DNA of 64,000 nt. Source: Lojkania enalia (lineage: Eukaryota; Ascomycota; Dothideomycetes; Pleosporales). Below, piece after piece: positions 11,538-23,361 of the stretch (the first letter of the stretch is position 1; every line of letters begins with the position of its first letter). The stretch is from NCBI GenBank assembly GCA_010094045.1, contig ML986585.1, forward strand, positions 441,472 through 505,471, in the 5' to 3' direction. The notes under the pieces were generated by a model. That model ran no database searches. It had not been told where the DNA came from and was given only the letters and a program-made list of their open reading frames with translations. A program made the position numbers and the translations under genes.

Positions 11538-13686
11538 TTATTCGGCATTCAACATCATCTGTATTTTTAGATTTGTGATTACGACTAGAAAAAGCATTAT
11601 GGTGCTCGTCGATACCAGGTAGGCGTTGTAGATGGAATTTTAGATAAGTACTTATAAATCACCATGATATTAATGTATGTTATATACTTGTAGCATATTC
11701 ATAAATTGTTTCATGCACACTCCGCAATTCTTCGTCAGCGAGATCATCCATCTCGACATACCTTCATTCGTAATGTGTTTTCTCTAAAACTCGCCTCACG
11801 CAGATCAGACAATAGTAATTTGACGTTAACGTACTAAATTCTTACTCCCATGTGAGTAAATAACCCAGCCCCTCCTTATAACTTGTAAAGTAGTACCACT
11901 AGAATAGCTTCTGCTTCCTCAGGCAAGTAACCTGCGGTCTAGTAGCCAGGTGGGCTATCATAAGCGAGCCTCGTCTGTTGACGAAATGAAGTAATTAGAA
12001 GTCAGGGACCGCAACTAGGAGCATTAGCTAGCGGTGTCTGTCCCGGAACATAGAACTCCTTATCCATGCCTACCCTGACGTGGTAGGCAAGTTTTGTTTT
12101 AAATTTTATTTTTTCCAATTTTTTTTTAAGGATGGAGAGAGTTTTTTGAGTAGCCATAGTACACCTAGTCATCCTTCGAACCCACCTTTCAGCACGGTCT
12201 TCCCGCTGTTGCAGAATAGAGTTAAGCACGTCATCGACAAGCCCTGATTTGTTAGCAGGAAACCCCTCAAGGCAGACACCAGCATACATGAGAACCCCTA
12301 CATCTATAGAACCGAGTTTCTATATTAACTGCGAAAAAGCGTCTTACAAATACCTTGCACAATTTCAATGAATCCTTTGTCCATAGATATTGCAGAAACA
12401 TAGTAGTATATATACATAAGTAGAAGGTTGGCATACTATGACAGGTGGGATAATAAATTAATGTCGGCACATCACGCACCACCGCCAAGCCAATTCGCGA
12501 AACACAAGCCTTGGTCAAACCGCCAAGACACCCGACAACCACATCCGCCCCTTCCCTTCCGCATACCCCAGCCCGCTATCTACGACCGCCTGTTGTAACT
12601 ATGTAACATAGTATACGATCTCCAGGCCCTCCGCCCAGCCCACGGTATCTGCACCAGGAATAGCTGTAAATCAACTGGGGTGCCTTAGAGCGATGGCGGA
12701 AAGACTGTCGATTGTGGACGATGGCGGTTGAGGGGATCGATAAAGTAGTTGTGGGCTGCCTGTTCTAGCTTTGCGTACATCGTAAAGCTCCTTTGATCCT
12801 TTGCACCTCACCGACTGACAAGATTTTATGCATCTATAGGATCCGTGAGGCGGCTGTGTATGAAATCCTTCGATTGCGGCGATTCGAGCGCGGAACAAGG
12901 GAATTACTAGTGCTTTCGAGTATGGTTTTGTGGACTTATAAGGGGTTTACGGAGAAGATGCGGTGGGTTTGTTTGGAAGCTTTCCATGACGAACAGCTAT
13001 GAGAATTGCATTTAGTGTTGGGTATTTGGATTGATGATGGGTTGCGTAGGAGAATAAAATTGGGGAGGAATGCATATGGGAATGAGGTAACACGGCGTCT
13101 ACAGCGTAGACATTACCCAAAGCGAGAATTTGATCAGAAATGACATGCTACCAAAGGGCGCAGTTAGGAACATCATGGACGGAGTCAATCGAGAGGCGAA
13201 CAGGAACGACAAAGCAAAGCTGTGAGACATACTGTAGTCACCGTCTTGAGTCACGATGACAGGAGAGACTGATCATAATGCGAAGGCGTGTATTAATGTA
13301 TTAGAAATTACATTATCGCTATTAAAAATATATCGGAAGCATCCACCTAAACTCCTATCTTTTCCGCTGGCGAATCACTCACGCGACCAATGCCATCATA
13401 TCATATTACGCCTGCTGCAAGTTCTCAGACGTCCATCCCACGCTCCCTCCCGCTTCGTGTGGGGATCGTCGCTTACCCGTCTCGTCGATCGCGATGCGGC
13501 CCCTCCATAGCTTCGGTCCACCCAGAATCATCTTCCCTTGGCACGCCTCGTCATCGTGCGGCTTCGAAACAGACCGCCAGTCTTCGGGTTTCCCTACTAG
13601 GATATCCTCACATGATCGAAATGGCTTTGCAATGCCGCTCACGGCAATCCACGACTTTCTGATCTCCGGCCTCCAGGTTGAGGAGT
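11538..13686. other. gene-poor stretch
   Basis: Only short frames without motifs are present. A minus-strand frame at 12002-12289 (95 codons, Lys-rich) is the least poor candidate but has no family signal and no clear upstream exon. Another minus-strand frame, 13406-13690, begins with an ATGA overlap on the stop of the small gene at 13687-13908. I do not support either as a gene. Confidence 0.4.
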
Positions 13687-13908
13687 TCATTCCTCTTCAT
13701 CGATGCTAACTTCGCTAATGGTAACACTGGGTGTTGGCGATGCCTCACGGGAGGGTGTGGTTCGTGGATTTTTCGAAGCGTAGGTGGTGTTAAGGTGGAG
13801 GTTTGGTGAGGAGGGTCGAAGATCTGGGACTTCGACAGGGACGCGCAGCATTTGGCGGCCGACGAGGTTGGGGATGTAGACGTATTGCATCTCGGAGGGA
13901 GAAGACAT
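13687..13908 (-). CDS. small hypothetical protein (73 aa)
   Basis: The ATG at 13908 opens a 73-codon frame. The first part contains YVYIPNLVGRQMLRVPVEVP; the second half is Ser/Thr/Pro-rich with an acidic end (DEEE), like disordered fungal tails. The frame is also open upstream to 14172, but the upstream part looks like leader sequence (CAT/CAA repeats) and the ATG at 13908 has better coding character. No signal peptide, membrane segment or known domain is visible. A second minus-strand frame starts by a four-base ATGA overlap with this stop and stays open to 13406. Whether that is coincidence or a downstream exon is unclear. Function is unknown. Confidence 0.38.
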   Translation of the reverse strand: MSSPSEMQYVYIPNLVGRQMLRVPVEVPDLRPSSPNLHLNTTYASKNPRTTPSREASPTPSVTISEVSIDEEE

Positions 13909-16175
13909 TATGACTGGTTTGTTGTAGTCGAGAATGGTTTGTTTTGGTTGGTGGTTATGGTTATGATGAATTGAATCTATTGATGATGGATGATGTATGT
14001 TGTAGGACTTGAGTAGGTTGGTACGCAAGAGCCTCGAAGTAGATTCAAATCCTCTGTGAAACTGATGCCTGATACTTCTGATCGTGCGACTACAAGCGGG
14101 GGCCTCACGCCATACATATACTTCTCTCACAGGCCTCATCCTGCATCCGTCCTGCATTCCTCTCACTCCCAAACTCTAGCCCCCATGTCTTCTCGCAGAC
14201 TCCAAACCCGCCAAATTCCCCATTAACTCCAGGCTGTCCAATCAGCAGCCGTCGGCGTTATCCTACCCATGTATGACGATAGCACACCCTTGCGTCTCTT
14301 ACGAATCATGCCTGACGCCGCGCCCCAATCTTTCCGATCCAACCGTTCGGACCACCTTTGTTGGCCCGCCCGGCGATAATAAGACAACGCCGCGCAGGCC
14401 TATCCCCGCGCCAAGCAGCACTATGGGCGAATTCCGTCCCGTCTAGACTTGTTGCCTGCATGGGTTCAGCCGATGCGGCGCCCGTTGGACGGTCTGGAAT
14501 TAGTGATCGGAAAAATCGGGGTTTGGACATGACGAGCGGACGTAACAACGGAGGCACAACAATATAATGGAACGCGTCTGCCAGATGGCGGGCAATGGGG
14601 ATGAGTCTCGGTGCTGAGACTTGTCCGAGTAATTCATTCTTTTTCCTAGTTTGATGAGTATACGTTTCTCCTCGTGTAGTTTGCTGATCGAATTCGCAAC
14701 GGTGGTTGCCAAGTGATGGGCTCGCTATTCGGAGAGGTCTAGCCGCTGAAACCATGTTCCCAACATAATGATAGCCTTGCAACTCCATCTTGGCTTCACA
14801 TCCAACATCGTATGTACAAGAAGCCAGACAATGGTGTAGAGATAACCGATTTTCCGTAGCTAGGAAGTGTTTGCGGCTAACAGAGAGATACCAAAGGATA
14901 GGAACCGTTGCGGTTATCTTCGCTTGTGCATCTACGCGAGATTGCCGGATTCCACGCGCGGGTGCTCGGAGATCTGAATAGATTTAGGAAATACATAGTC
15001 TGTCGGAAATGGAATCCCTGAAGATACGAGTTGCAAAAGGCAGGGATGTACTGGATGTCATGAGATTGTTCGCTTGCAATAGCAAGATATCACTCCACCA
15101 TCCATAAGCTTTAAAACCCTGCCTTTGGCGCAACAAAAAAACAAGCAAAGTATAATCCTACCGTTCGGCAGATCCCGAAGCTCATTACTTGGGCACCAAA
15201 TGCTTTGGCATTGCCTAAATCAACGATCTGCCCCTAATTGTAGTGGGTCTCTCCCTATCATATGAAGTCCTCTTACGCGGACTCTGCGAACCCCCCCAAA
15301 AAAAAAAAACCAGGGATCATACGTCTATCAAGATCTTTGATCCTGCTTAGCCTTTACGTACGATTAGATTCTGGCGATGAATCCGAGATCGGACGACATC
15401 TCGTCATATAGACGTTACTAGAGCGGGGAACTGAATGCGAATTCCAGAGTCGAGATGTCTAATAAGCCAAGCCTTCAGTAATGCATAATTCCCACTATGT
15501 GAGGATTGGGATAGCAACCAGCAAAGGGGATACAGCGTCAAACAGAAGTCGGGTTTACATACTGGCCTTTAATTAGAGCTGAGCGGGTAATACTTCCGCC
15601 TCCTTATCGACTCAGAGTTCCAACAGAGCAAACTGAGCACATCCACGCAATATCTTGGGAGGAACAAAAGCAGCTGAGACTGAGTGTTTCCCCAGTTTAG
15701 ATAATAAACACCGAACTTACAATAGATAGAACAATGTCCCGGTTACAGAATCAGTCCAGAAAAAAATAAATCTATTTTTGTTTACCTAGACTCCATCGTA
15801 TCTATACTTCCTGGGCATTCCAATAAATACCTTTCTATCCTATTTTACTGCCATCAATAATGCTCCTCAAACCATCGCCAAGCTGCTTACCTATCTCAGA
15901 AGACTAGATTGCCTTTGGAACGACAACCACGGTGCTAACGGAAGAGCAGAAGACTAGCTTGAATGAATATAATTACTGAGAAATGGGGACTATACTTGCT
16001 TTCCTTATCGGAGTAGTGTAAGGGTATATATACTATTCTACACCCATGATCAGCGATATTGATCATTCGTACCTTTGGGTTGCAGTAGCGCAGTGGTGTA
16101 GAGCCGTGCTTCTGACAAGTAGCCGATTATTTTTGGAAGGAGCGGCCAATACAAGAAAGTGGCTCATATAAGCAT
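13909..16175. other. gene-poor, AT-rich stretch
   Basis: No gene is recognised. A minus-strand frame at 14306-14788 has no coding character. Around 16085-16125 there is a tRNA-like 5' half with an A-box match (TAGCGCAGTGG) but no B box, reported as a finding. Confidence 0.4.
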
Positions 16176-17823
16176 GCGGTCCACCCCATCAACTTTTTCA
16201 ACCTTTATATGCATATAGCTCAACAACAAAGTAATATAATAATAATTCATGACTTGCACTCTTACTCTATCATAATTTCTGCATCTTTCTGGGATGTACG
16301 AGAATTATGCCCAGTCTCACCGCAGCAGCTACAGCACGCTTTACGCTGTCCGTTCGTGCCCCAATTCACCCCCAATTGGCGCATTATAGCCCGAATTTCC
16401 TCCTTATCATCCCTTTTAGCGATAATTATCTCTCCTTGTACCCTTACTATGGCCTCTTGCTCTTGAATCTGCCTTTTTTTTTTTTTCCCTGTCTACGTTT
16501 TGTTACTGTCAGCCGGAATTATCACCTATATAAGCCTTCATGCTTTAGCAGCAAGAAGGTCGACCTTTTTGTTCATCACAGTTACTACTTCATCTACTTT
16601 TTAAAGGCTAACGCTTTTATTCGCATATTAGTGCAATCTGATACATCGCTTTTATAAAGCCTTTCTTAAGCTAATTTATCTTCTTAATAATAGAAGCTAG
16701 TAAAGAGCTTATATCCCTTTAAATTCGATTACAGATTAATATTAATTAAGCCTCTAGTTTAACGTACCGGACAGGTGAGCTGTCCCCCCACCAACCAAAC
16801 GCGACGCATGAGCTTTCAACAACAATGCAACAACGAATTAATAAGAATACAGCCCAAAACAAGAATCAATAAACTTAGCCCTTTCAGCTACCAAAAGAGG
16901 CCAAATAAATAGCGAGAGGCGTGCTGCCTCAACATTTAATGCGGTTCGAACGACCGCATATCGACGACATGCTGGAATCCGCTCATAGCGCGATTGTAAG
17001 CGTAACTCGAAGAAACTGACGAAGCCTGAATAGGAGGTGATTATTCAATATATGTTTGACCTGGATTCGCAGGGATTTAGGCCTACTATAACTGCTGTAT
17101 GAGATATGGCCGATAACTTGCTTGCTGTGCGCAATATGGGCCAAATTAGCATATATTGACCTGGAAACTTTGTCAGATGCACTCCTGAGCTTAAAACACG
17201 ACTAAATCGACCCTATAATCGCCAAAGAGCTCCATGTAAAGATCGTAAGATAATCAAGGGCTGGTCTAAGCTTGTGTAGCGTACTCAGGAGAAGTACAGC
17301 ATCATAGACAAGAACACGTACAACTTTGACGAAACTGGCTTTCAAATAGGTATTATCTCATCCCAACTAGTTGTTACAGGTATAGAGAGACATAATTAGC
17401 CGATTTAGGCGCGTTTTAAGCTCAGAAATGCGCCTGACAAAGTTCTTAGGCCAATTTAGCCCACATTGCGTTCAGCAAGCAAGTTATTGGCCATGTCTCG
17501 TACAGCAGCTAAAGTAGGCGTAAATCCTCACGAATCTAGGTTAAGCATATCTTGAATAATCACCTCCGCTCCAGGCTTCGTCAGTTTCGCTAAGTTAGGC
17601 TTATAATCACGTTATGAGCGAATTCCAGTGCATTGTTAATATACAGTCGTTCGAATCGCGTTAAATATTGAGGCAGCACACCTCTCGCCATTTATTTAGC
17701 CTCTTTTGGTAGCTGAGAGGGCTAAGTTTCCTTGATTCTCGTTTTAGACCGTATTCTTATTGTTTCGTTGTAGCACCATTGTTGAAAACTCACGCGTCGC
17801 GTTTTATTAATGGGGTGGACCGC
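16176..17823. mobile_element. degenerate Fot/pogo (Tc1-mariner) transposon, inverted duplication (fold-back)
   Basis: The left arm (about 16797-17212, plus sense) and right arm (about 17400-17805, minus sense) are imperfect inverted copies of the same sequence. Both encode the N-terminal, DNA-binding half of a Fot/pogo-class transposase: the right arm reads AAVRDMANNLLAERN, the left arm the same with stops. In the plus frame the spacer continues into FVRCTPELKTRLNRPY and then KNTYNFDETGFQIG (around 17317-17345). That is the family's first catalytic Asp block (NFDETGF). The C-terminal half with the other two acidic residues is absent. Several stops sit where the family has Gln or Arg (KLV-stop-RTQEKY; AV-stop-DMAD), consistent with C-to-T mutation. 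A 14-bp inverted pair (GCGGTCCACCCCAT) lies at 16176-16189 and 17810-17823; I see no target-site duplication. It cannot make an active transposase. Confidence 0.8.
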
Positions 17824-18078
17824 TCGCTTGTTCAAGACGCTTGTATGGGCTGCTGGCTGTATGGCCGCTCGCTTGTAAGGCACGTTATACCGCTTTGGGG
17901 CTGCGGTAGCTCCTTTGGGTTGCGGTAAGGAACTTGCTCTCATTGCGAATCAGCTCTCTTTCCTCGAGCTTGAGTAACGATTGACAACACGCTCAGTGCT
18001 TATGCCTTCGACTATAAAGCGCGATCTCTGTGTCCGAAATCTTTCACCAAAATCGTCGCTCTCACTCTTCGCATAACT

Positions 18079-19822
18079 ATGGCTAAATATCAATTTTATA
18101 CCTCAGGCTCTAAGCCTCACGCGGAGACGGGAGACATTTGGCTTGACTCCTCAGTCTCAAGCCATGGATCCCATCCCATTCGTCCTACTTCCTTCATGAC
18201 AATCAGCGATCCCCTAGGATCATCGTGTGGATCCGCCATGACACGACCTACTCAGCGCGGTGTTCGGAAGTCGAAAGTCAACGGAAAGAAGCGATTGAAT
18301 ACCTTGAACCCACCGGGCTACTTCTGCTTTTCCTTATCAGGTGATTCGGTCGCAGAACCTCGCAGGTCTGCATTCTCCCCAGTAAGAAGGGAAGAAGTCA
18401 AAAAAGTTCGAAAGCAAGGCGCTTGCTTGAGATGCAAACTAATTAAAAGAGCGGTAACCGTTTGGAAAATTTTATCGAATGCATGTACTAATGCTCATTC
18501 TAGTGCTCTGGTGACAATCCTTGCAAGCGATGTCGCGAGGATGCCAATGTTGCTGCTGGCTCAAAGGCGTTGATGTGGATGGATTGTGTTCGGTACACAT
18601 TTGAGGATGTGAATATATTTGAGACTGGTATTGTCAATGTAAGCTAATCTTACGAATAGTAGTAACATATATGCTCCAGATATACCTATGAGCGATGCAA
18701 AGAGAGCGAGACATCTCGCGGAGGAAGTAATACCGCATATTCTAAAGAATACATATGGAAACCCTCGCATAGACCGCCATTCGTTATCGGAAACTGGAAT
18801 CGAATCATCGAATGCCTGTTTAGTGCGGAACATTAATCAAGATAACGACTCCGGTTTAGATTCCAATTTGTACTATTTAATTACATCCCCTAATTCTGCT
18901 TACTTGATACATGAAGCTACGGCAGTAAACCTTGGAATTAATGTATCTCTCTTATTAACCACAGGGATTATGATCGAGTTGTATTTCGAAGAAGGGTGGG
19001 AGAGCGTTCCGATTGAAGATCTTTTAAAAGTGCGCAATTACGCAGCCTGTCAGGTTCTTTCAGCACTCGAGAAATGCCTCAAACCTCGGCGGCTCGAAAC
19101 GTCACCCAGCAAACTCACGTATTTAAAGAGCCTCTTTATCATAATCTGTATAACAATTGGAGCTGCAGTCTCCACCTATGAATTAGTAAGCACAAACCTC
19201 GACTGTGTTTGGAAAATATATTTACAGAAATTCAAAGACACCGGCGGAGGAAATTGGAGAAAAGGAAGTAGCGTTTGCACGACTCCTGTTGCACTACTTC
19301 ATCTATTTATCTACCAAAACTTCCTTGCTTGAGCAAGAAAACATTATTCCTATGGGAGTATTGTCGCGGGAAGAAATAAGAACTTGGTCAAGGGTGCAAA
19401 CCAGCGTCGAAGAGCATATACGAGAGCAGCGTGAGAAAGGGAATCTGGACGGCTTACCGAAATTCAAAAACACGAGTAGCATTCGAGACGACTTCCGCGA
19501 TTTGAACCCGCTCTCTGAGTTGACCGCCTGCTCAACCTGCGGCACGATGACCCCGTTTCTCGAAGACTATGGCCATTGTGAAGATTACCCATCATCTTTC
19601 GGCATGGAAGGCATTGAGATGACGACTGAGTTGTTCGGGACTGTAGGCACTGCAGATTCCACCAGCATATTCGATACTAGCTTTGCTAGACCAGAATCTT
19701 TTGCTCAGCCAACATGGGGCGGCGATTTTTTGGCGAGCGACTACTTCGAGCCGAGTGCTGGTAATGGGAATATGGACGGTATCGTAGTAGACGAAAATTT
19801 TGATCTTGACCATTTTTTCTAA
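18079..19822 (+). CDS. Zn2Cys6 fungal-type transcription factor
   Basis: The proposed four-exon model is 18079-18453, 18504-18627, 18680-19185 and 19238-19822 (529 aa). Intron 1 (GTAACC...CTAG, 50 bp) is clear: it restores the cluster CLRCKLIKRACSGDNPCKRC (Cys116, 119, 126, 132, 135; sixth Cys about 153 in WMDCVRYTF). That is the GAL4-like binuclear zinc cluster. The middle contains a Leu-rich helical region (about residues 240-330). Exon 4 resumes with EKEVAFARLLLHYFIYLS, a block seen in a family of fungal Zn2Cys6 proteins. The C-terminus is acidic and aromatic, as in activation domains (ending DENFDLDHFF). For introns 2 and 3 the best-looking sites (GTAAGC at 18639; CAG ending 19227) would break the frame; my model uses GTATTG and an AAAG acceptor. 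The gene may be alternatively spliced or in early decay. It presumably regulates DNA targets in the nucleus; targets are unknown. Confidence 0.65.
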
Positions 19823-20793
19823 TCCTGCTGGGGACGCTTTCTGAATTAGTTCGATTACCTGTAAGGCTAGGTACGGTTCTGAGTTCTATTCCTTGTGCTG
19901 CAGAGCTGACAGATTAGCAGAATATGCGCCAGTCTCAATCTTGCAAAGCAATTTGTATCTCCTCTTGACCAATATTGAGGGACTTTCAGAAAGTCGTCAG
20001 TTACGCTGAAGTCGCAAGGATTTCTTCATATTCAAGACACTCGGAGTTCAATTCGTAAATCTGCAAATTAGAAATCACTGGTTTTGATCTGTGAATTTAT
20101 TCGATTCCTATAACGCGCGATTTCGAATTTGGTGCTCAAAAGGTGTAGGTGCGGTCAACAAAATCTTGTGTTCCACGAAACTGTTGTATATTGGACCCCA
20201 CTATCCTGCACCGCTCACTATTGTAAAGTCTAGCATGATAGCTCGCCAATAGATATATTACTAGGACTAATTCAGGAGAGGCCAGTGTTTATTTCTAAAC
20301 TAATATATCTAGATCGAGTTTTGCCGCGCGCATGAATGCTTCCATACCGCACATTAGACCTTTACCTCCGCATCCGCAACCCAGCATACGGTCAAATATC
20401 CTCGTATCCGATAAATTGAAATCCATGCATGGATAAAGTCTGTCTCCAAGAGATCTAGGGAGGATAGTCCTTCAAAGCTCTCGAGCGCATGATCGAACCA
20501 CAGATCTGGTATCCCCGGCCCGGCGTCTTTCCGCACAAAATCGTAATTATCGCAGTATTCCATCAGTTTTATATCGGCTAAAAATATGACCACAAGTAAA
20601 TGGGTTTGTGAAATACCGAAATAGTGATCCCGGGCCACTCCCGAATACTCCACCACCCTGGACCCCTTTCCACTCAAGGAGAAGAGAATTGTCTATGAAG
20701 GGTCTTCATGCCTTGATAAACTAGAGCTATCTACCGACGATGAAAGCGTTTTAGACCTAAACCCAGCATCTACTTCTCTCATGTCAATTCCTC
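19823..20793. other. intergenic with possible decayed coding sequence
   Basis: There is no intact gene. From about 20708 to 20905 a plus frame reads like coding sequence (DDESVLDLNPASTSLMSIPL and on). It runs out of frame into the pseudogene that follows and may be its 5' part. A minus-strand frame at 20354-20677 (107 codons) is open but unrecognised. Confidence 0.35.
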
Positions 20794-21846
20794 TTGAAGA
20801 AGTTCTTGGAGTGCATCGTACACTTGATCAAATACCTACTCCCTCCAGCAATCTCAGCAAGCGCCGGGAGAGAAACTCAAGGCTCCATGGGAAGCGACAA
20901 GATATCCGTTGAATTATTGACTCTATTTCTTTGTCTCAGACTTCACACCGAGCGCTATAGTCAGGGTGACACCGCCGCACTCCGCCGAAAATATGATCCT
21001 GCGGAGCCTTGTACTGAAGATTGAGATCCATGGGAATTAATCGTAGACATGACAGAGTTGAATAATTTCCGTCGAGCAGTCCGAGAGGAAGTTCAGAATC
21101 GGCGCAATATCCTGAAAGAAATGGGCGTCGATGGCAAAAACGTTGAAATAGGAAAATGAGATAGTGCTCGACTCCATAATAATATTTATAATCTAGTAGT
21201 AGATGCTATCGTGAATAGAAAGGACATAATGAGGCTAGGAGAGAATACCTTGGAAATCTGAAATAAGTGGCTGTTAGAGACTATTGAGTATGGAGACGGA
21301 CTTTAGACTAGAATATCCTTCAAGAATGGGATTGGGTTCCCCTAGGAGTCTAAGCATGACCACTACGTGGTGGATTACATATTGCAGATGACTGGATTGG
21401 AGATAAATAAATATCTGCATCATGACGAATTTAGGTTTGATAGCTCTCGATCGGAGGAGAGGAAGGCCGACGCAGAGGAACATCCAACTAGGCTCGGCCC
21501 AAAGAGCAGAAATTCTAAAAACTTCCTAGGGGAAAATATCGAGATTGAAAGATATCCAGAATCCATTAATTTCAAATTTTTCCTACTTTACCAGCCAAAG
21601 GAGTAGCTAGATTTAGTTTCTGAGGAACTTGACTTATAAACTTCGGGGAAACAATATGAAGAGGCTTGTCCAAATGCTGTTTAAGAGTATTTCCAAGACT
21701 TAATTGCTGTACCGGGCGCAGATTATCGAATCCTAGGGAATTATGTCGCGTATCAGGGAGCATCAATTGCTGAGGCAAATATTGATGTATTGAAGGAGGG
21801 TAAGTGGCCTGCTTCGGTAGAAGCTGGCGATGGCGAGACTATATAG
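20794..21846 (+). pseudogene. decayed gene with in-frame nonsense codons, family not recognised
   Basis: One plus-strand reading frame can be followed from about 20794 to 21846 without any shift but with stops at 21022, 21157, 21259, 21304, 21343, 21604, 21637, 21682 and 21844. Between them the translation has protein-like character, for example NNFRRAVREEVQNRRNILKE, then HDHYVVDYILQMTGLEINKY, and near the end ADYRILGNYVAYQGASIAEA. Most stops are TAG, TAA or TGA codons that one C-to-T change would make from CAG, CAA or CGA (as in FP-stop-ESKHD, NAV-stop-EYF). That is the signature expected of repeat-induced point mutation or simple decay. No domain is recognised. The probable 5' part (20708-20905) lies in another frame. 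Confidence 0.55.
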
Positions 21847-22025
21847 GCCTAAAAAACAGACCAACTATAATAGGATAGTAGAAACATGTGACAAATTAAG
21901 ATATTTCAAATAAGTATAAGTCATTTTGCAAATCCTTCATTCTGTTTTTTTTTTTTAAAAGGAAGGGAGAAATTAAAATAAAAATAATAATAATTGTGAC
22001 GGGAATTTTGGCAAGTCTACCGAGC

Positions 22026-22174
22026 TGTATCAGATATCGTCGTACGATATCACGCTGTATATCAGATGATATACCCCTTTTCTATGTACATAAATATGGT
22101 CTGCTAGCCATCCTCAATCAAGCGGCTCAGTTCCTCATCTCCCTCCCTGAGACAAGAATTGCCTCTCACCACAA
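22026..22174 (+). repeat. dispersed LTR-like repeat, copy 1 (copy 2 at 59708)
   Basis: This segment, starting TGTATCAGATA and ending near CTCTCACCACAA, is clearly similar along its whole length to 59708-59860. Shared blocks include TACATAAATATGG and CTCATCTCCCTCCCTGAGACA. The TG start, TATA-like element and length suggest a short LTR or LTR fragment. It is followed by an AAT simple repeat (about 22172-22188). The family is not identified. Confidence 0.65.
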
Positions 22175-22842
22175 TAATAATAATAATACGACCGCGATCT
22201 CAAGTATTCGCAAGGAGTTAATCGGGAGAGCAACTCTAGTTCACGAAAGCTGGGCTTACATCCCTCGAGACGTGGAAGCGTGGAGAAATTGTCAACCTAC
22301 TTAGAAGAGGGCATGCAAAGTGATATTAGAACTGCAGAATGGAGACAAGGCTATGAACGACTACGGACATAGTTCTTCGGGGTCGATGAGTCATAAAATA
22401 TTAACTCAAAATGGAATTGCATAGTGAAATAGGAAAGTATTCACAATACAATAAAATTGGCTGTGAAGTATTTTGTATGGTCAGTTACTTAAGAAATGAT
22501 CACTATAAAAGTCTATAGTCGTATGATCTTAATTCCAGACAAGACCGAATCAACAAGTCGGTTTTTAAAACTTTATGAAGACACAGACTGTCATTCACGA
22601 TAAGAATAGCTACCATCTTTCAATGTTCTCCTTTCATTCAATTGCGCTATTTAACCTTCAGAATGCAAATGTTCGGATTTGTTCCAACAAGCCTTATGAA
22701 TTCCAGCATTTCTTCACATTAATAAAATACACGGCATCATCATAAATCTTTGCTACAGTACACTCGCAAAACACCGTCGTCAACCTCGAACCAGCACCCA
22801 GATTTCGCCTTCTGAACCAAGTGGTTCATTTTTCTAGCCGAT

Positions 22843-23361
22843 ATGCCGTTCATAATCTACCCTCCCACTCCCTATAGTGATCCTACACGCCTCTACAATA
22901 TCTACCTTCTCGATTCAAATACTTCTGTTAATCGCGTTATTGTAAAAGATTGTCGTGACTGGGGCTGGCATGTGGAATATTGGGAGAATAGCCCTACCCG
23001 ACAAAACGAACCGAGGAAGCATAATAAGCGAGGAACGGATAAGCTGAGCATATGGGAGATTTGGCAGAAAGAGCACGGGAGAAGAATCCTTGAAAAATAT
23101 AACAAGCGGCAAGGAATAAAATCACCTAAACAGAGATTCAAGGATATTGGAGATTGGTTATTGGGTAGGAGTAAACCATACGAGGGGGGGGGTTTAAAGG
23201 GAGAAGAGTGTTATACCAGGGTTTCCAGCAAGCAAGAAACCGATAATCAGACATGCCGAGTAGCCTTTAATGGACAAATGCCATCTCATAGTAGAGATCA
23301 CCAACACACGTTCGACAGCCCTAACGACCGCAGTCCACATACCGATATCGATTCCGACTAA
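22843..23361 (+). CDS. hypothetical protein (172 aa), probably a truncated or decaying gene
   Basis: The ATG at 22843 opens 172 codons. The translation starts MPFIIYPPTPYSDPTRLYNI and continues with Trp-rich and Lys-rich parts (DWGWHVEYW, LSIWEIWQKEH, RFKDIGDWLLG). It looks like soluble protein, with no signal peptide or known domain. After the stop TAA at 23359 the same frame stays open for about 24 more codons, and then another frame reads LGDWVSSFPEPEQFADGELY. The present stop may therefore be a nonsense mutation (CAA to TAA) followed by an indel. It lies in a block of decayed genes, so expression is doubtful. Confidence 0.38.
   Translation: MPFIIYPPTPYSDPTRLYNIYLLDSNTSVNRVIVKDCRDWGWHVEYWENSPTRQNEPRKHNKRGTDKLSIWEIWQKEHGRRILEKYNKRQGIKSPKQRFKDIGDWLLGRSKPYEGGGLKGEECYTRVSSKQETDNQTCRVAFNGQMPSHSRDHQHTFDSPNDRSPHTDIDSD

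Noticed and set aside
12002..12542. Two minus-strand frames of 95 and 91 codons in tandem.
   Set aside because: A gene joining them by an intron could not be built with convincing splice sites, and no family was recognised.
14031..14065. A possible B-box (ATTCAAATCC) suggesting a tRNA.
   Set aside because: No matching A box and stems at the right distance; cannot be folded into a tRNA.
14306..14788. A 160-codon minus-strand frame.
   Set aside because: It has no domain, irregular composition and no neighbouring exon; probably chance.
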